Assembly (NCBI GenBank): GCA_964019165.1
Contig: OZ025269.1
Location: 19,585,687 to 19,649,686, forward strand
Direction of reading: 5' to 3'
DNA length: 64,000 bases
DNA from: Mastigias papua
Lineage: Eukaryota > Cnidaria > Scyphozoa > Rhizostomeae > Mastigiidae
Shown piece by piece: positions 45,136-57,134 of this stretch (the stretch's first letter is position 1; the number at the start of each line of letters is the position of its first letter). Position numbers and translations under genes: made by a program. The notes under the pieces were generated by a model. It was not told the origin of the DNA. It made no database searches and worked only from the letters and a program-made list of their open reading frames with translations.

Positions 45136-47891
45136 TGATTTGATTGTTTGCATTTCATTCTGATTTCAAATTACTCAGCAATATTACCTAAATAGATTAA
45201 ATAATTTTGAATCAGAGAGAATTATTTATCAGCTGGCGTAGCAGATATTTTCTATTTTTCTTAATTCTGCAGAGCATCTACCATTTTTAGTAATGTGTAG
45301 AAGTATAGTAGGAGCTTGCTCCTCTCCACTGGAAGCCCTTAAATTATTGTCTTTCTCTCCCTTCTTCGTTTGGTGTCACATACTTAGAATGGTTCATTTA
45401 TTGCAATTTTAACTACTTTAGAGAGCAATAATTTACAGACTCTGTCACAACGTATCTAAAGTTGCGTAACTGTGAATTATTCAGCATAGAAGGGCAGCAG
45501 TTCAGAAAGCATCCTGTTTTACAGAATGTCTGCTGCCTTTTCCCTCCTTCAATAACATTATGAAACTACAGATAGCGTACCTTCTATGGAATTAAATTAC
45601 AAGATGAAATCATTCGTCATTAACAAATGCTGCCATGGACGATTTATGCCACTCTCTTTCTGGTAGATACTCAGTCGGTGATCACATCATTTAGTCTGCA
45701 AAATTTGACTATGTACGCTCAGTAGTTAAGCTCCCTATTGATGCTCCTGCACGTACTGCTAAAATGACAAAGAAATATTTCCATATTTGGTTACTTGCAT
45801 CATTGTTTCACCCCTCAGGTCAGGGGAAAAGGTTGGTTTTCCAGAAAAAGTCAAGGGAACAATATTGGTTTTCAAGGCAAAAGTCAGGGAAACTTTATGC
45901 TCTTTAGGTAAAAGTCAGGGGAAATTTCCAAAAAGTTTGTATAAACCCTGCGGCAATAAGGTTATGATAAAGAACGACGGTAAAGTAATATAAAGGAAAT
46001 TGGCTACGTTTCCATTACATAAGGAAGGGAGAAAATAATAAATATGCATAAGTATGTATTGCTTTGAAAACTAAAACACTAGGGTTTGACAAGAAACTAT
46101 TGATATCTTTGACATGAAACTTGAGGTTGACCAGAATAACCAACCTTTGTTTTTATTGAATTGAGGTGAATAGTATTGCAAAGGAGTACATTGAATTGAA
46201 TGAGAAATACTAGTACTTTGCTTGTACGAGCCTACATGCACAGCAGCAATCATTACGTCACAATGCGTAATGGATTAGCGCATGCGTATCGGAATCAATA
46301 TTGGATTATCTCTGGTTGTTTGCCCACTGTGGTCTCGCCTTTTGATGAGGATCAATACCAAAACAGCGTAGAGAAGGGAGCCAAGGTAAAGTTCTATACT
46401 TTATTGATATTTTACGAGGACACACAAGTGCATGGTAACAAGCAGTTTAGCTTCCTTTTATCATTGATTATCACATTTTGATCTGAATTCAATTTACGCT
46501 TGTAGGAGACTGCTTTTTGCCATCTTATTTGTATGCTCTATGATAATAAAGATGGAAGTCGGATTTCGCATCGCAGGCCACTTTGCGATCACGCTCTCAG
46601 CTTTATAGAACTATGTTAATTCTAGAATAAGGTTGTCATTATCTCATCATGGGATCTATCTTGTTTTCTTGGAACAGTTACTTTGGTCTTTTTGTGCGCT
46701 TTTACTTAGAATCAAGGTCTTGATTTCGATAGGGATATCGAAAGTTATTCGCCTACGCACTAACCACAAGAAGGCTGCTTGCGTAAGGATTGTGACGCAC
46801 ACTTGGTTTAATTGAAGTCTCGATAAACATTTCATATTGGGACGAAAGGGACTGGTTAATATTTTCAGTTGTTCGCCTGTTTTTGAAACTGCTTTGTAAA
46901 GTAGAAAAACGAGATTGGAACCGAAGTTCAGACTTAAATTCTTAGAAGTTGTTTTGTATGTCTGGTGTGAGGTTAGGAGTCGAGCAGCACGGAAATGCTA
47001 CCTTATGTAGGTTTGCTCCCAATTATAGGTTTGCTCCCGGATTCTCCACCCTTTTGGTGTTTCGCTTAAAAAGCACTTTTTCAAATTGGCCCGCCTTTAT
47101 CATTCCTTGTGAACGAAATGTAGAACATGGACGTCTTATAGATCCCTCAGAACACTATTTAGATTTATTATGCATGTGGACTTGTATTAGGTGCTACCAT
47201 GCACGTCCTTAATCAAAGTTAAAATTTCAAAACCTCTTTGTTGTGTATTGTGATCATCAACTCGGACAGTTTCTTTTTGTTGTTTTGTAAAGATACTAGG
47301 ATTCCTGCACACCGGATTTTTTCTTCTGTATATGCATGCAAGAGCCTGGGAGGGATGTTGAACTTTTGTTAGTTTGAGAGCCAAAAGGCCCTCTATTTGT
47401 TAGTGTATATATAAGTCACTCTCCCAAGAGCTTTTTCCTGTTGTTTTTAAAAGATTAATGCTCATCAACTACACACAAAACAGTTTTGCTACACATTCTA
47501 CATATCTAAAACTTTCTTGTACATTGACCTATTTTTAGATATCTGCTAGTGTGTTGTAAGATGAAGAGAGAGAAAAAGCAAGTTTGATATAAGACTCTTT
47601 AAGTATTGTTTGCCCAGTTCTCTGTCTTTTTGAGTTGATGAACAGTTTTTTATGGATAGCCAGGCTGCAATCTTTATAGTGCACAGGGAATTTCCTCCCC
47701 ATATGCCATATCGACTGCTTCCATCTGCATACACACAATTACTTGGTAGAAACTCTATTAGCAGTACTTGAAAGAGCCATAATCGGCTAGAATATTATAA
47801 GTTCCACTGCCACTAAATCCTCCAGAATGTACCTAATAGTTCAAAGAAGGCAGCCTGGATGGATAATAATTAACAGTTCCTTCTTTTTTAG
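45136..47891. other. intergenic DNA and probable 5' region of SERTA gene
   Basis: No coding exon was recognised. It contains the exon-like block 46317-46385. A CRE-like TTACGTCA (46253-46260) and 'gcatgcg' motifs lie just upstream, which would suit a promoter. The rest is AT-rich. Confidence 0.45.
46317..46385 (+). other. possible 5' UTR exon end of SERTA gene
   Basis: Ends in AAG|gtaaag. It is open in one frame (CLPTVVSPFDEDQYQNSVEK) and paralogous to 28210-28278. It lies 1.5 kb before the SERTA coding exon, which starts with an acceptor. The assignment as its leader exon is a guess from position. Confidence 0.3.
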
Positions 47892-47908
47892 ATATTCAAA
47901 TTACAGAA

Positions 47909-48739
47909 ATGCATGAAGATTTGTATGCCAGAGGCTCAAAACGAAGGCTGTCTGATGTTGATGATAATGAAAGGCTTACTCAAAGACAAACAGTCCTAAA
48001 TATGTCAATATGTAAATTACAAAAAGATTATGGTAGAAAAGAGCCACCCTTATTAAAGCAAGTACTAATCACAAACACTGTGCATAATATAGAACATGAA
48101 ATGGATGAAGAATCACAAATGAATATATTGAAAAATGAAGAATGTTATCCTATTTATGTTAAATCAATTGAAACAGATTTTAAAGATTGGACAAAGCGTG
48201 AAGCTATGGCACTCATTGATGAATTTAAGAACCCAGATGAAATAAGAGCCAGCTTTGCTGATATTGGTACAGATATTTCTTCGAATGGCAAAGTTAAAGA
48301 TGATGCAAATTGTGATGAGTTTGTGGTTAATAAGGGACCTGATCGAGAGCCAAACAGATTTGGTGCAATTGGTGATCACAGGAAACAGAGCCAAGCTCAG
48401 GGTTCAATGAAGGACAGTCTGAAACAAAATGGTGGCCAATCAGTAGGTTATGAGATGAAAATATGGGATGATACTCAGTTCAATTCACCAATGATTCAGG
48501 TACCATCCTCCAGCGAAGTTGTCTCTGAAGTGGAATCATTTTTCCAGGACATTGATATTTCTTTGTATGATTTTGATTTCATGGCTTGGGCACCACAGCC
48601 TCATGACTGGAGACAGATGGGAGATCAGCCATATTGGCCATGGCCATCATTGAGCTGTGGAGCTGAAGTTGAGAAGAAAAGATGTGATTCATTTTTTGAT
48701 GATCTTGATCAGATAATGCAGGTGTTGGTGGGTATGTAA
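47909..48739 (+). CDS. SERTAD-like: SERTA-domain transcriptional regulator (CDCA4/SERTAD type)
   Basis: 276 residues in one exon, with a splice acceptor at 47891 (ccttcttttttag) 17 bases before the ATG. Residues ~7-13 (YARGSKRR) match the basic start of CDCA4/SERTAD proteins. Residues ~24-66 form the SERTA domain (RQTVLNMSICKLQ, EPPLLKQVLITNTVHNIEHE). Acidic and aromatic C-terminal motifs (FFQDIDISLYDFDF near 207-220, DDLDQIMQVLVGM at the end) match the family's transactivation end. Family members are nuclear co-regulators linked to E2F/DP and cell-cycle control. The single coding exon is usual for the family. The middle is unconserved. Confidence 0.85.
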   Translation: MHEDLYARGSKRRLSDVDDNERLTQRQTVLNMSICKLQKDYGRKEPPLLKQVLITNTVHNIEHEMDEESQMNILKNEECYPIYVKSIETDFKDWTKREAMALIDEFKNPDEIRASFADIGTDISSNGKVKDDANCDEFVVNKGPDREPNRFGAIGDHRKQSQAQGSMKDSLKQNGGQSVGYEMKIWDDTQFNSPMIQVPSSSEVVSEVESFFQDIDISLYDFDFMAWAPQPHDWRQMGDQPYWPWPSLSCGAEVEKKRCDSFFDDLDQIMQVLVGM

Positions 48740-48811
48740 TGTCATCAAATGCAGTGAAAGGTAATAGAGATTGATATTTTTGAATTCAGAATTGTTGGTG
48801 TATTCCTGCCC

Positions 48812-48817
48812 AATAAA
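48812..48817 (+). terminator. polyadenylation signal of SERTA gene
   Basis: AATAAA 73 bases after the stop codon. A longer 3' UTR using later sites is possible, as in vertebrate relatives. Confidence 0.5.
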
Positions 48818-50412
48818 ACTTTTTGGTGTAATATTACAGGCTATAGTCTTGCCACTTTATTTTTTCATGAATTGCAACCTGTTTTGCTCAGAAATTTTAA
48901 GCAACAGAAAAAGCATGAAACTGTTGCTTTTTCCTTAGTCAGCTTGGCTTGCAAGCAGGAGACCCTGTGAATGTTTTCAACAATATGAAAAATTTATTTT
49001 TGTGTTCAAGCCCAATTAGTTACTTTGAATCATAGCTAACTTCCAACTTATTTTTAATTAATTAATCCATGGAACTATGTATGTGGCAAGATTATAGTCC
49101 CCCAGAGTCACTTGTTGTAAGTGTGGAAATGTTTGGAGAACTGTTAGACACATTGATATGTAAATATTCAGATTGCCATTTGGGTTTTAAATCTTTAATA
49201 TTCGTAAAATATATATTGAACATTTCTTAGTGACCAAAGGCTATCTTTCATATATAGCAGTTAAATTGTAATTTATTTGTTTTGTTCGTACCAATCGATG
49301 TATAGAATAGGATTTTTTATGCTAGTGACCTTTTCATGCAGTTGTACATCTACAGTGTAGATATATATATATGTATACCACTTTTATGATATATGCCGAT
49401 ATATGTATTGGGTTATATCCCCATGCAACATGACCATGATACTGGTTGAACTAAACTTTTGATGGGGTGAAGTTTCTCTAGCTTCTGTAGTATTGACAGA
49501 GGCACAGGTGACTTGGCTTTCTGGGTTTCTGACATCACGCTTTTGTACAGTGTAGGGGCTTGCCCATTTTTACCACCCTTGGAGTTGTAAAACTATACTT
49601 GTAGATGACCACTCCTTTATGGCTAGCAATTTGGCCGCATCTCAATAAGTATTGTAGAAAGCAGCCACCTTCTGTACATGAGAACCTTAACCACATTTGA
49701 TGCATTTTGCACCTTTGGTGAAGAGAAGCCACTAATGAGCTTCTTTTTATTGTTTACAGTTTCATTCCGCATATTAGAGTTGTAAATTGTTGCTATTAGT
49801 ATGTAGGTCGTTTTTTAAAATCTATTCTGATAACAGCACTTAGTTTGTAATCTTAGATTACAGTAGAGTACTGGATACTTTTGAATGGGTGGTTCCATTT
49901 TAGAGGAGATAACATTATGCAGGATTTTCACCAGTTTGCACTTTGACGAAAAATCTATCACCCTTGACATAGCATTGGATGTTCTTATAATACCATAGTT
50001 CTTTGTAAGATTGCCTTGGATTTTGATGGGCCTGCAGCTATTTACCAGAGACTAAGTGCAGTGATTCACCTGTGTATTTAGGTATCTTAACTTGGCCATT
50101 AAGAAGCTCTAGGCAGAACTCAGTTGATAGCTCAGTTGGGCCTTTATCCAATTCACTCTTTGATTGTGTCACAGGAAGTCAGGTGTAACCTATAAAGTCA
50201 TTGAAAACTATATATGTATATCCATATGTATGCATATATGTATATCCTTATATACATAAACACTGAAGCTACAATCTACAGCAAAATTTTAAAAAGTAAA
50301 ATGTTCAAGAAAGATTTTAGCTATTAAATGTTTTGACTTTTTGTCTTCCTCACAGTATTCTCTATGGAGGAAGACAAAGCTGAAATATTCAATAGTTTTA
50401 GTTTTTTCTTTT

Positions 50413-50556
<144 letters not shown>

Positions 50557-51442
50557 TTGATATATTGTGTACCTCCTAATCCTGATATGTGTGTGTATGC
50601 TGGTATCATACACATGCTAGCAGTCGTGATATGGAGGTAGTCATGACGTGAGAGTGTTTATATCCTTGTAGGTGGTCATTCCTTTGCACCTTTCAATCCA
50701 TGCTCTCAGGTTGGAAGTACAGAGAGACTTTAACCATTGTTTTTCGGTTTTCAATTTCAAACTGATGATGTGCAAGCATGAAGGGTTTATAAGTAGCAAA
50801 CAGCTATTTCAAGGGTTTTATTCACTATATATGATGGTGCTACTAGGTTTGAATCACTGCATTTGGGGTGGTGAATGTTTTCTTAGGAATGGCAGGTTAC
50901 CCTTTGTATTAGTAAGATGATAACAGTGAACTAGTCGTTTCACTGCTTCATCTGTTGCCTAGATTGAATGATACTTCTCTGCCTAATTTCAGTTAGTGCC
51001 TTATTTTAAGTAAATGAAATTCCAGTTTAGAGTATGTTTGTCTATATTTTAAGATTTAGTACACTTATGTTCATGATCATCAATATTAATATTATTATTA
51101 ATCGTTTGCGATTTTGATTCCCTTGTTCATTAAATATCTTCGTTAGTTAGCATTGAATTCGGAGATTTTTTAAAAAGTTAGGTTGACAGATTTTTGTTAT
51201 GATTAGAATATTTAATAAAGCATGATTTGCGCCCGTTGTGCAGGCAGCCGAAAAACTTCTAATGCCCGATTGTAATGCCTAAGCATACTGCCTAAATCTA
51301 ATGCCTGGCGTATTTTTACTATCTTGGTTGAAGCATTAGATTTTGCATTCAATCCCAGAAAATTCCAGAAAGTCTCACTCTTTTGTTTCAATAGCTCATT
51401 AACACCACCCCCTCGAATCAGGCTTTCGTCATTCACATCAGG

Positions 51443-51550
51443 CACTTTTCTGTCGAATGAAGCACCCTTCCTGCGAATCAGACACCCTTCCCCGATTCAG
51501 GCACCCTTCCCCACTTCAGGCACCCTTCCCCGATTCAGGCACCATTCCAA
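51443..51550. repeat. 19-20-bp minisatellite (cacccttccccgattcagg)n
   Basis: About five imperfect tandem copies, the last ones nearly exact. Confidence 0.85.
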
Positions 51551-52262
51551 TATAGAAAGGCATGTCCCTTGATCACAAAGCTACATTTCGTGCCACAGAC
51601 CTGCCTTGTAAAGTCCAACTCCGTGTTTATTCCGAGTTAACACGGATCCCCTGTATGACTGTCGATGCAGTTTGCTGAATCTATGCTTATTGTGATACTG
51701 GCCAGGCTGTCTTCGTGACGTGGCATTTGTCTGCAAGTATTCACGTTGGTGAGTGGTCCCATTCGTAAGAAATATGAGCGCTTGGTTAACAGCCAGCAAA
51801 TTCCCCGGATTGTTGCAGAGTATCTTAAATGTATCACTAGGTAAAATGCCTAAAAAGATGCGTTAAAATGTGCTGGAGATAATCTATTTAAATATGTATA
51901 GTTTAGGAACAGAACTAGCATTTATTGGGTTGAATTTATCAAAACTGGAATTGTTTTTAGAGATGGTTCCAATTTATGTATTGTCGCTTGATATTTAAAA
52001 CTATATCTAAATAGTGCAAAGAGTTTTTGTTTGTCTTCATACTCCTGTTGTTGCATGCATATATGACGCATTGAATGCTAGGGGCTTCCCTGACACTTCT
52101 TTATTGTTAACATAAAGGGGTGCGAAGGCTTCTGTTTCGTTACAATTAAAAGTACATAAAACGCAATTAACTCGTAAGGGGAGTTTGTTACCAATTTCTC
52201 GTTGATGTTGATTCCTGTTACCAGGTAATTTACTATGCACAGAAAGTGCTTTAGACAATGAA

Positions 52263-52366
<104 letters not shown>

Positions 52367-52580
52367 GTGGCTGCATACTCGCTGTTGAGTATTGCCATCT
52401 CTTTACATTAATGTCCTTCTTTCGTATTGCGGGCGGCATTATTTTTGCTTGGCACGCATATGACTTATTTTTCCTACCAGTGATTTACATTAAAGTCTAC
52501 AAAAGTCACAGGAGAAAGTTCTGTGGGTGTGATAGATTGGCTGTCGATGCACGGTGATTCTACCTTGTGCATTTTCTTCC

Positions 52581-52583
<3 letters not shown>

Positions 52584-52617
<34 letters not shown>
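52584..52617. repeat. (TA)n microsatellite, ~34 bp
   Basis: Pure TA run, 220 bp after the previous one. Confidence 0.95.
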
Positions 52618-52621
<4 letters not shown>

Positions 52622-53511
52622 AAACTTTGGTAACGAGATGGGATAGGACTATCCGCATGTTTGGCTCTGCGAATAGCGCGTAGTTACAGAATTTGTGCTT
52701 GGTGCTTTACAGAGATGCATAAATCGTTGAAAGTCTTGTAGGCTTTTCGAGTCAAATCTTATTACTGTATTTTCCCTCTACTCATCAATTCAAGCCCGCA
52801 GTAGCTAAAAGATTTGCAGCATGTACGTTCGAATTCTTACAAACCTGACTATCCCCAAAGCTTCATATATTGAATTCATTGAATAAAATTCTTCTTTACT
52901 ACCCTGGTTGCCAAAAGAAGAAAGGCAGGTAACGAAGCATGAGGGTTAACTGATAGAAATGGGGGGCAACAGGGCTAATGCGCTCCAGTAATGAGAAAAG
53001 CCATGTCATTTCCTCATTCTGTGTTCAGTAACAGTAATATCGATTTGAAGTATGCTTCTTACGGCTATCAAGTAGCATTAGATACCAGGCCCTTTATTTC
53101 AGTTAGCATTTGTATACTGCAGAGAATGGTCTGTAAACAAAGAAGTGAAAGAAATCGAACGTAAAAGAGTTAAGACAGCAATCTCGTACATTTCTTCTTC
53201 TGAAGCCGACAATACTGTTCACTGGGGTGCGTAAGAAGAGCCGGAGAGCAATCTGATCCTCTTTATGTTAATTCCTGTTTGAGTAATCGCAACCATCGGG
53301 CAGTTTTTCACATTATACCGAATGTTGCTGGTTGAGAAATGTGATAAACGCTGGTTACAACTGTAAATAGTGAGCAAGATTGACCCCAAATGATTGAAAT
53401 AGGACTTAATCTAATTATGCGCCAGACATGATGGTATATCAGTGACCCAATAAAGGTTATTTGATGATCCGATTGCGGGCTTGCTAACATTGCAGTTCAA
53501 GAGCAGCCTGA

Positions 53512-53565
53512 ATGTTGAGGATGGAGTCAGGAACAGAGTTCGTTAGAAGTCCTCTCGTGATTTGG
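53512..53565 (+). CDS. CCDC88-like: HOOK-domain (Girdin/Daple-type) protein, exon 1
   Basis: A TGA stop (53509-53511) directly abuts the first ATG (53512), with a second in-frame ATG at 53521, so the frame begins here. It reads MLRMESGTEFVRSPLVIW and ends exactly at a phase-0 donor (TGG|gtaagg). The SPLV.W motif is the hallmark start of the CCDC88/Girdin HOOK domain. Found by joining to the two exons below; too short to stand alone. Confidence 0.7.
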
Positions 53566-54865
53566 GTAAGGCTAATTACTCTGTATTAAGACTGTACTGT
53601 AGACTATCAGCGGTATTATCTAGACACAACATTGATCTAAATTATACGCTATACTTTGTGTATTTTGTCCAACCCTAAGTGTTCGTTACCCATTCAATCT
53701 GGGTCATTGTGTTCCTGATTTTCTTGTGTGAGGAACTTCTTATCAATTATTTGAGAGTCACGCGTCAACAAAAGTATTCCTTCTCCCATCCTGTTGTTTA
53801 TTGCCAGGACCGGTTACTCATTCAAAAGATTTGCATTCAAAGTACGCTGCAGTACTTGTTTCGCTTTGTATTATCAATTGATAGATTTCATCAAGTATGT
53901 AGTTACTTTTGAAGCAGCTAAAGTCTTGTGTTTTGCATTGTTGTTTTAAACTCTCAAGGGCAAACAATGTGTTTTGTATTGTTGTTTTACGTTCATGTTA
54001 GGAGAAGTCATTCTTAGTCGTATTCGTGGATCTTTGGATCTTTTTTCGCTTGCTTAGATATTATGGCGTAATGCTTCAGCTATCATCCCCCTCATTTCCT
54101 GGGAGGGGTTTTTATTGTGACAAGCAATGATTTCCTTACCCTCAGTGATCCTAAGTCACAGCGTTTGTCATTATTACATTGGAGGGCTTTGTTGATTCGT
54201 AACAAATAAAAGATGCAATTCTATGAGCTAGGGATGGAAGCATGATGCAACATAGATGCTATTGTTTGTGGTAAGATTATGTTCCAAGGAACCCACCTCT
54301 GCTCTTAATTGTCACCTCCCAGGAAGAATAGAGCTCCTGTTCAAATTAGTTTGCACAAGACTGTATCTTACATTTCTTAATGGACCTGTTGAGGGCTTTA
54401 GGCCTAAAGCAGAATTAGTGTTATTGATCCAAATTGAAATGTATTTGCTATATTATGTGGTAACTGTATTGGAGACTATTTGTGGTTTGTATAAAATATA
54501 TTTGGTTTCTTAGTCTTTGATATTCCCATTTCTCACTATCAACCTCAAAGACCATCAATTCTAGATTTTGTGGAAGATTTGACAGATAGTAAGATAGTAA
54601 AGTAGCTATCTCCCCCCAACCCCCCCAAGAAAGTCACAAGTGTATCATGTGTGACTACACACAGTGCAAGTTGTTTACTTTACACTGTGATAAAAGCTGG
54701 TATACAACTACTGGATGTCATCTTGCAATGCTAATGGGTTTTTTTACGTTACCATGTATTACGTATCCCCTAGGTAACAGTAGGCCTCTATCTTAATGTT
54801 TAATCTCGTTTTTTCTTTACAGAAGTGGTATGTAGTATCAATGGTGTTATTTTGTTTTATTATAG
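53566..54865. other. intron 1 of HOOK-domain gene
   Basis: 1300 bp, AT-rich, no exon or repeat of note; ends ttttattatag. Confidence 0.6.
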
Positions 54866-54954
54866 GCTGAAGCAACATTTCATGATGGAAAGCCCTTTTT
54901 GACAGCCAATGAAATCATTGATTCTGAATTTCTCAACATTGTATTGAATGAAAT
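54866..54954 (+). CDS. CCDC88-like: HOOK-domain (Girdin/Daple-type) protein, exon 2
   Basis: 89 bases from tttattatag to GAAAT|gtaaga, phase 0 to phase 2. It reads AEATFHDGKPFLTANEIIDS then EFLNIVLNE. This fits the segment in Girdin-family HOOK domains where '(L).DG.FLN.V..QI(D/N)P' occurs; here DSEFLNIVLNEIDP spans the next splice. The Gly of the DG motif is replaced (DSE). Confidence 0.7.
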
Positions 54955-57022
54955 GTAAGATGGATATTCTTTTTATTGTATATTTTTTATTATTTATATT
55001 AGCTAGAATATACATTAGGCATATCATGAGTGTTTATTGTCAGAACTGTTTTAGAATGTAGCCAACTTTTGCAAGCATGTGAGAGCTCTCATTTTCTAAA
55101 TAATCATCAGTTTCTTTGAATTGTAGAATGAAACTCCAAAAGCTTTTCACATCATGCTTGCTTGCTGTGAACATTAATTGCAGTATTTCAGAACTACTCA
55201 GTCACTATCTTTTCTAGAGAACTTTGATAAATTATGTACTGTTTTTGGCTGCTCTTTTGATTTCTATAAATGTTTGTGATTCAAAACTTTATTTGGGGGT
55301 CTGATGATCATTTATAGAAATTATTTAATTGGGTCTCCTAGTTCATGATAATTTGGTAGGCAATCATTTTTGCTTTTGACCTTTTGTTAGAATCAAGCAA
55401 TGGACTCAAGACTAATTTCCTTGCCAATCAATTTCCTCTTGACCTTTGGTTGGCATCCAATGATAAACTCAGAAATTAGGGTCCCTACTGTGTCACTTGA
55501 TGGTCTATATTATCACACTGCATTGAAAGAGAGTTATATAGACCTAGGCTTAAGCAAAGAATTTAAATGTATCTTTTCAATAAATTCTTGCAGCATTATA
55601 AATTATTGAAAACATTGGTGTCAAGTTTTTAGGATTTAACATTTGAGTCTGAACTTTATAATTTGGAGTGACTTTTATCAATAATGATTAGGACTTTCAC
55701 TAACAGGTAAAATGAACTCTATCTGTATGTTGATATATTGATGACCTACTGTGTACAAGAGATATCTTAAGGCCAGATTTTAGAGTTTCGTTGTAGATCT
55801 CTTAGACTCACTCATTTACTCACTCATTCAACCATCTTATCCTCAAAGTTTTAGAATAGGTGCATTTGAGACCCCTGTGACTTTCTAGCCACTTGTTAAA
55901 GAATAGAAGTTAGGATTACTCCTCTTGGGAGTCTTTTCACTTGCTCTAAAAGGTTGAGGATGTGCAATAATGATAATGATAGCCAAGTTATTTGATAGAA
56001 AGGATCAATTATCTGACACAGTAAAGATTGAATATTGTGAAATGAATTTCATAAAATTCACTAGTATTTGAATGATGAAATGATGAGCATGTTAGTAGTT
56101 TAAGTTTATTGTTTTCATGTTGACCATAGCATGTGGCAAATTTAGCTTGAAACCAGGTGATCAAACATCATATATTTTTGGCCAGTACTTTTGTCATGCA
56201 ATGTGTCCATAGAATTATTTACTTGTGTAATTTGTGTTGAGTAGTACACATTCTGCATTTTTGCATCACAGTTTTCATGCTGTTAGCTTGGCTATGATAA
56301 AACTTGCTGTTGTGAAATCAAACTTAATAGTCATTGGGAGCAGGACATGTTTCCAGATAAACAACCAATGCAACTCACTCTGCCGTCCTTCGGAAGGGAC
56401 ATTAAACTAGGGGTCCCATGCCTGGATGTGGCATACATAGTAGAGCTAAATTAGCTGAAAACCCTAGATATAACAGCCTGCTCAAAATAAAGTAAACAAC
56501 AACAACAACAACAACAATGTTTTGGTCAGGTTCATTAAGAATACTTCACTTTGGACCAACATATATGTTTCATTTCATACTTCATATTTCTAACCAGGGG
56601 GATTTTCAAGCATGAGTGCTAAGTTTCAAAGGGGGTACCAATGGAAAGAAAATACCAGAGTTGTATCTAAATGACTGCATTTTCCAAGTTGAAAACTCTA
56701 ATGCAAAAACTTCAGATGAAAAGAGCAAACTAGCAAATATAGACAACTAAAGACCAAAAGAAAGCAAATACCAAATTATATTAATTTTGCAAAGGAGCTT
56801 GAATGCTACTATTTATGAGATGATGAATTTCAGTCCTCTTTTAGGCCAAAAGTAATCCATTTTACTAAATTATCAGTGATAATGAGAGCTGGTGATGCAA
56901 GCAGTTCAGCTGTGCCTTGGTTCTTTGCGCTGTATTGCCTAACTTATGGCTGGAGCAAACATAAATTATAAGTGTTTTTTGTATGCCTGTTTAAATTCTG
57001 ATGTATTTACTTACTTCAACAG
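54955..57022. other. intron 2 of HOOK-domain gene
   Basis: About 2.1 kb. It holds the truncated SINE 56352-56518; no exon seen. Confidence 0.6.
56352..56518 (+). mobile_element. 5'-truncated SINE, same family as 9506 and 14720
   Basis: Forward orientation. It starts inside the 5S-like region (ttccagataaacaacc), continues CTCTGCCGTCCTTCGGAAGG and GGGGTCCCATGCCTGGATG, and ends in (AAC)n. It lacks the tRNA-like head. Confidence 0.8.
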
Positions 57023-57134
57023 AGACCCATTGACATTCAGTATGGTACATCTGCAAAAAGCATCACTGGGGGATTTGAATCTTAGGGTGCAAAACTTGGT
57101 TGAAGTTGTCAGAAGCATAAAGAGATTTTATCAG
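57023..57134 (+). CDS. CCDC88-like: HOOK-domain (Girdin/Daple-type) protein, exon 3
   Basis: 112 bases from tacttcaacag to TATCAG|gtatgc, completing the split codon (AT+A = Ile) and ending in phase 0. It reads DPLTFSMVHLQKASLGDLNL then RVQNLVEVVRSIKRFYQ. The RV.NL..(L)VR.IK.(F/Y)YQ ending is the strongest family signature. Girdin/Daple proteins bind microtubule and membrane partners through this N-terminal domain and continue into long coiled coils, which would be encoded beyond 64000. Hook proteins are the alternative; the SPLV.W start favours CCDC88. Confidence 0.75.

Noticed and set aside
48164..48394. Antisense frame within the SERTA exon
   Set aside because: A shadow of the coding strand with no motif.
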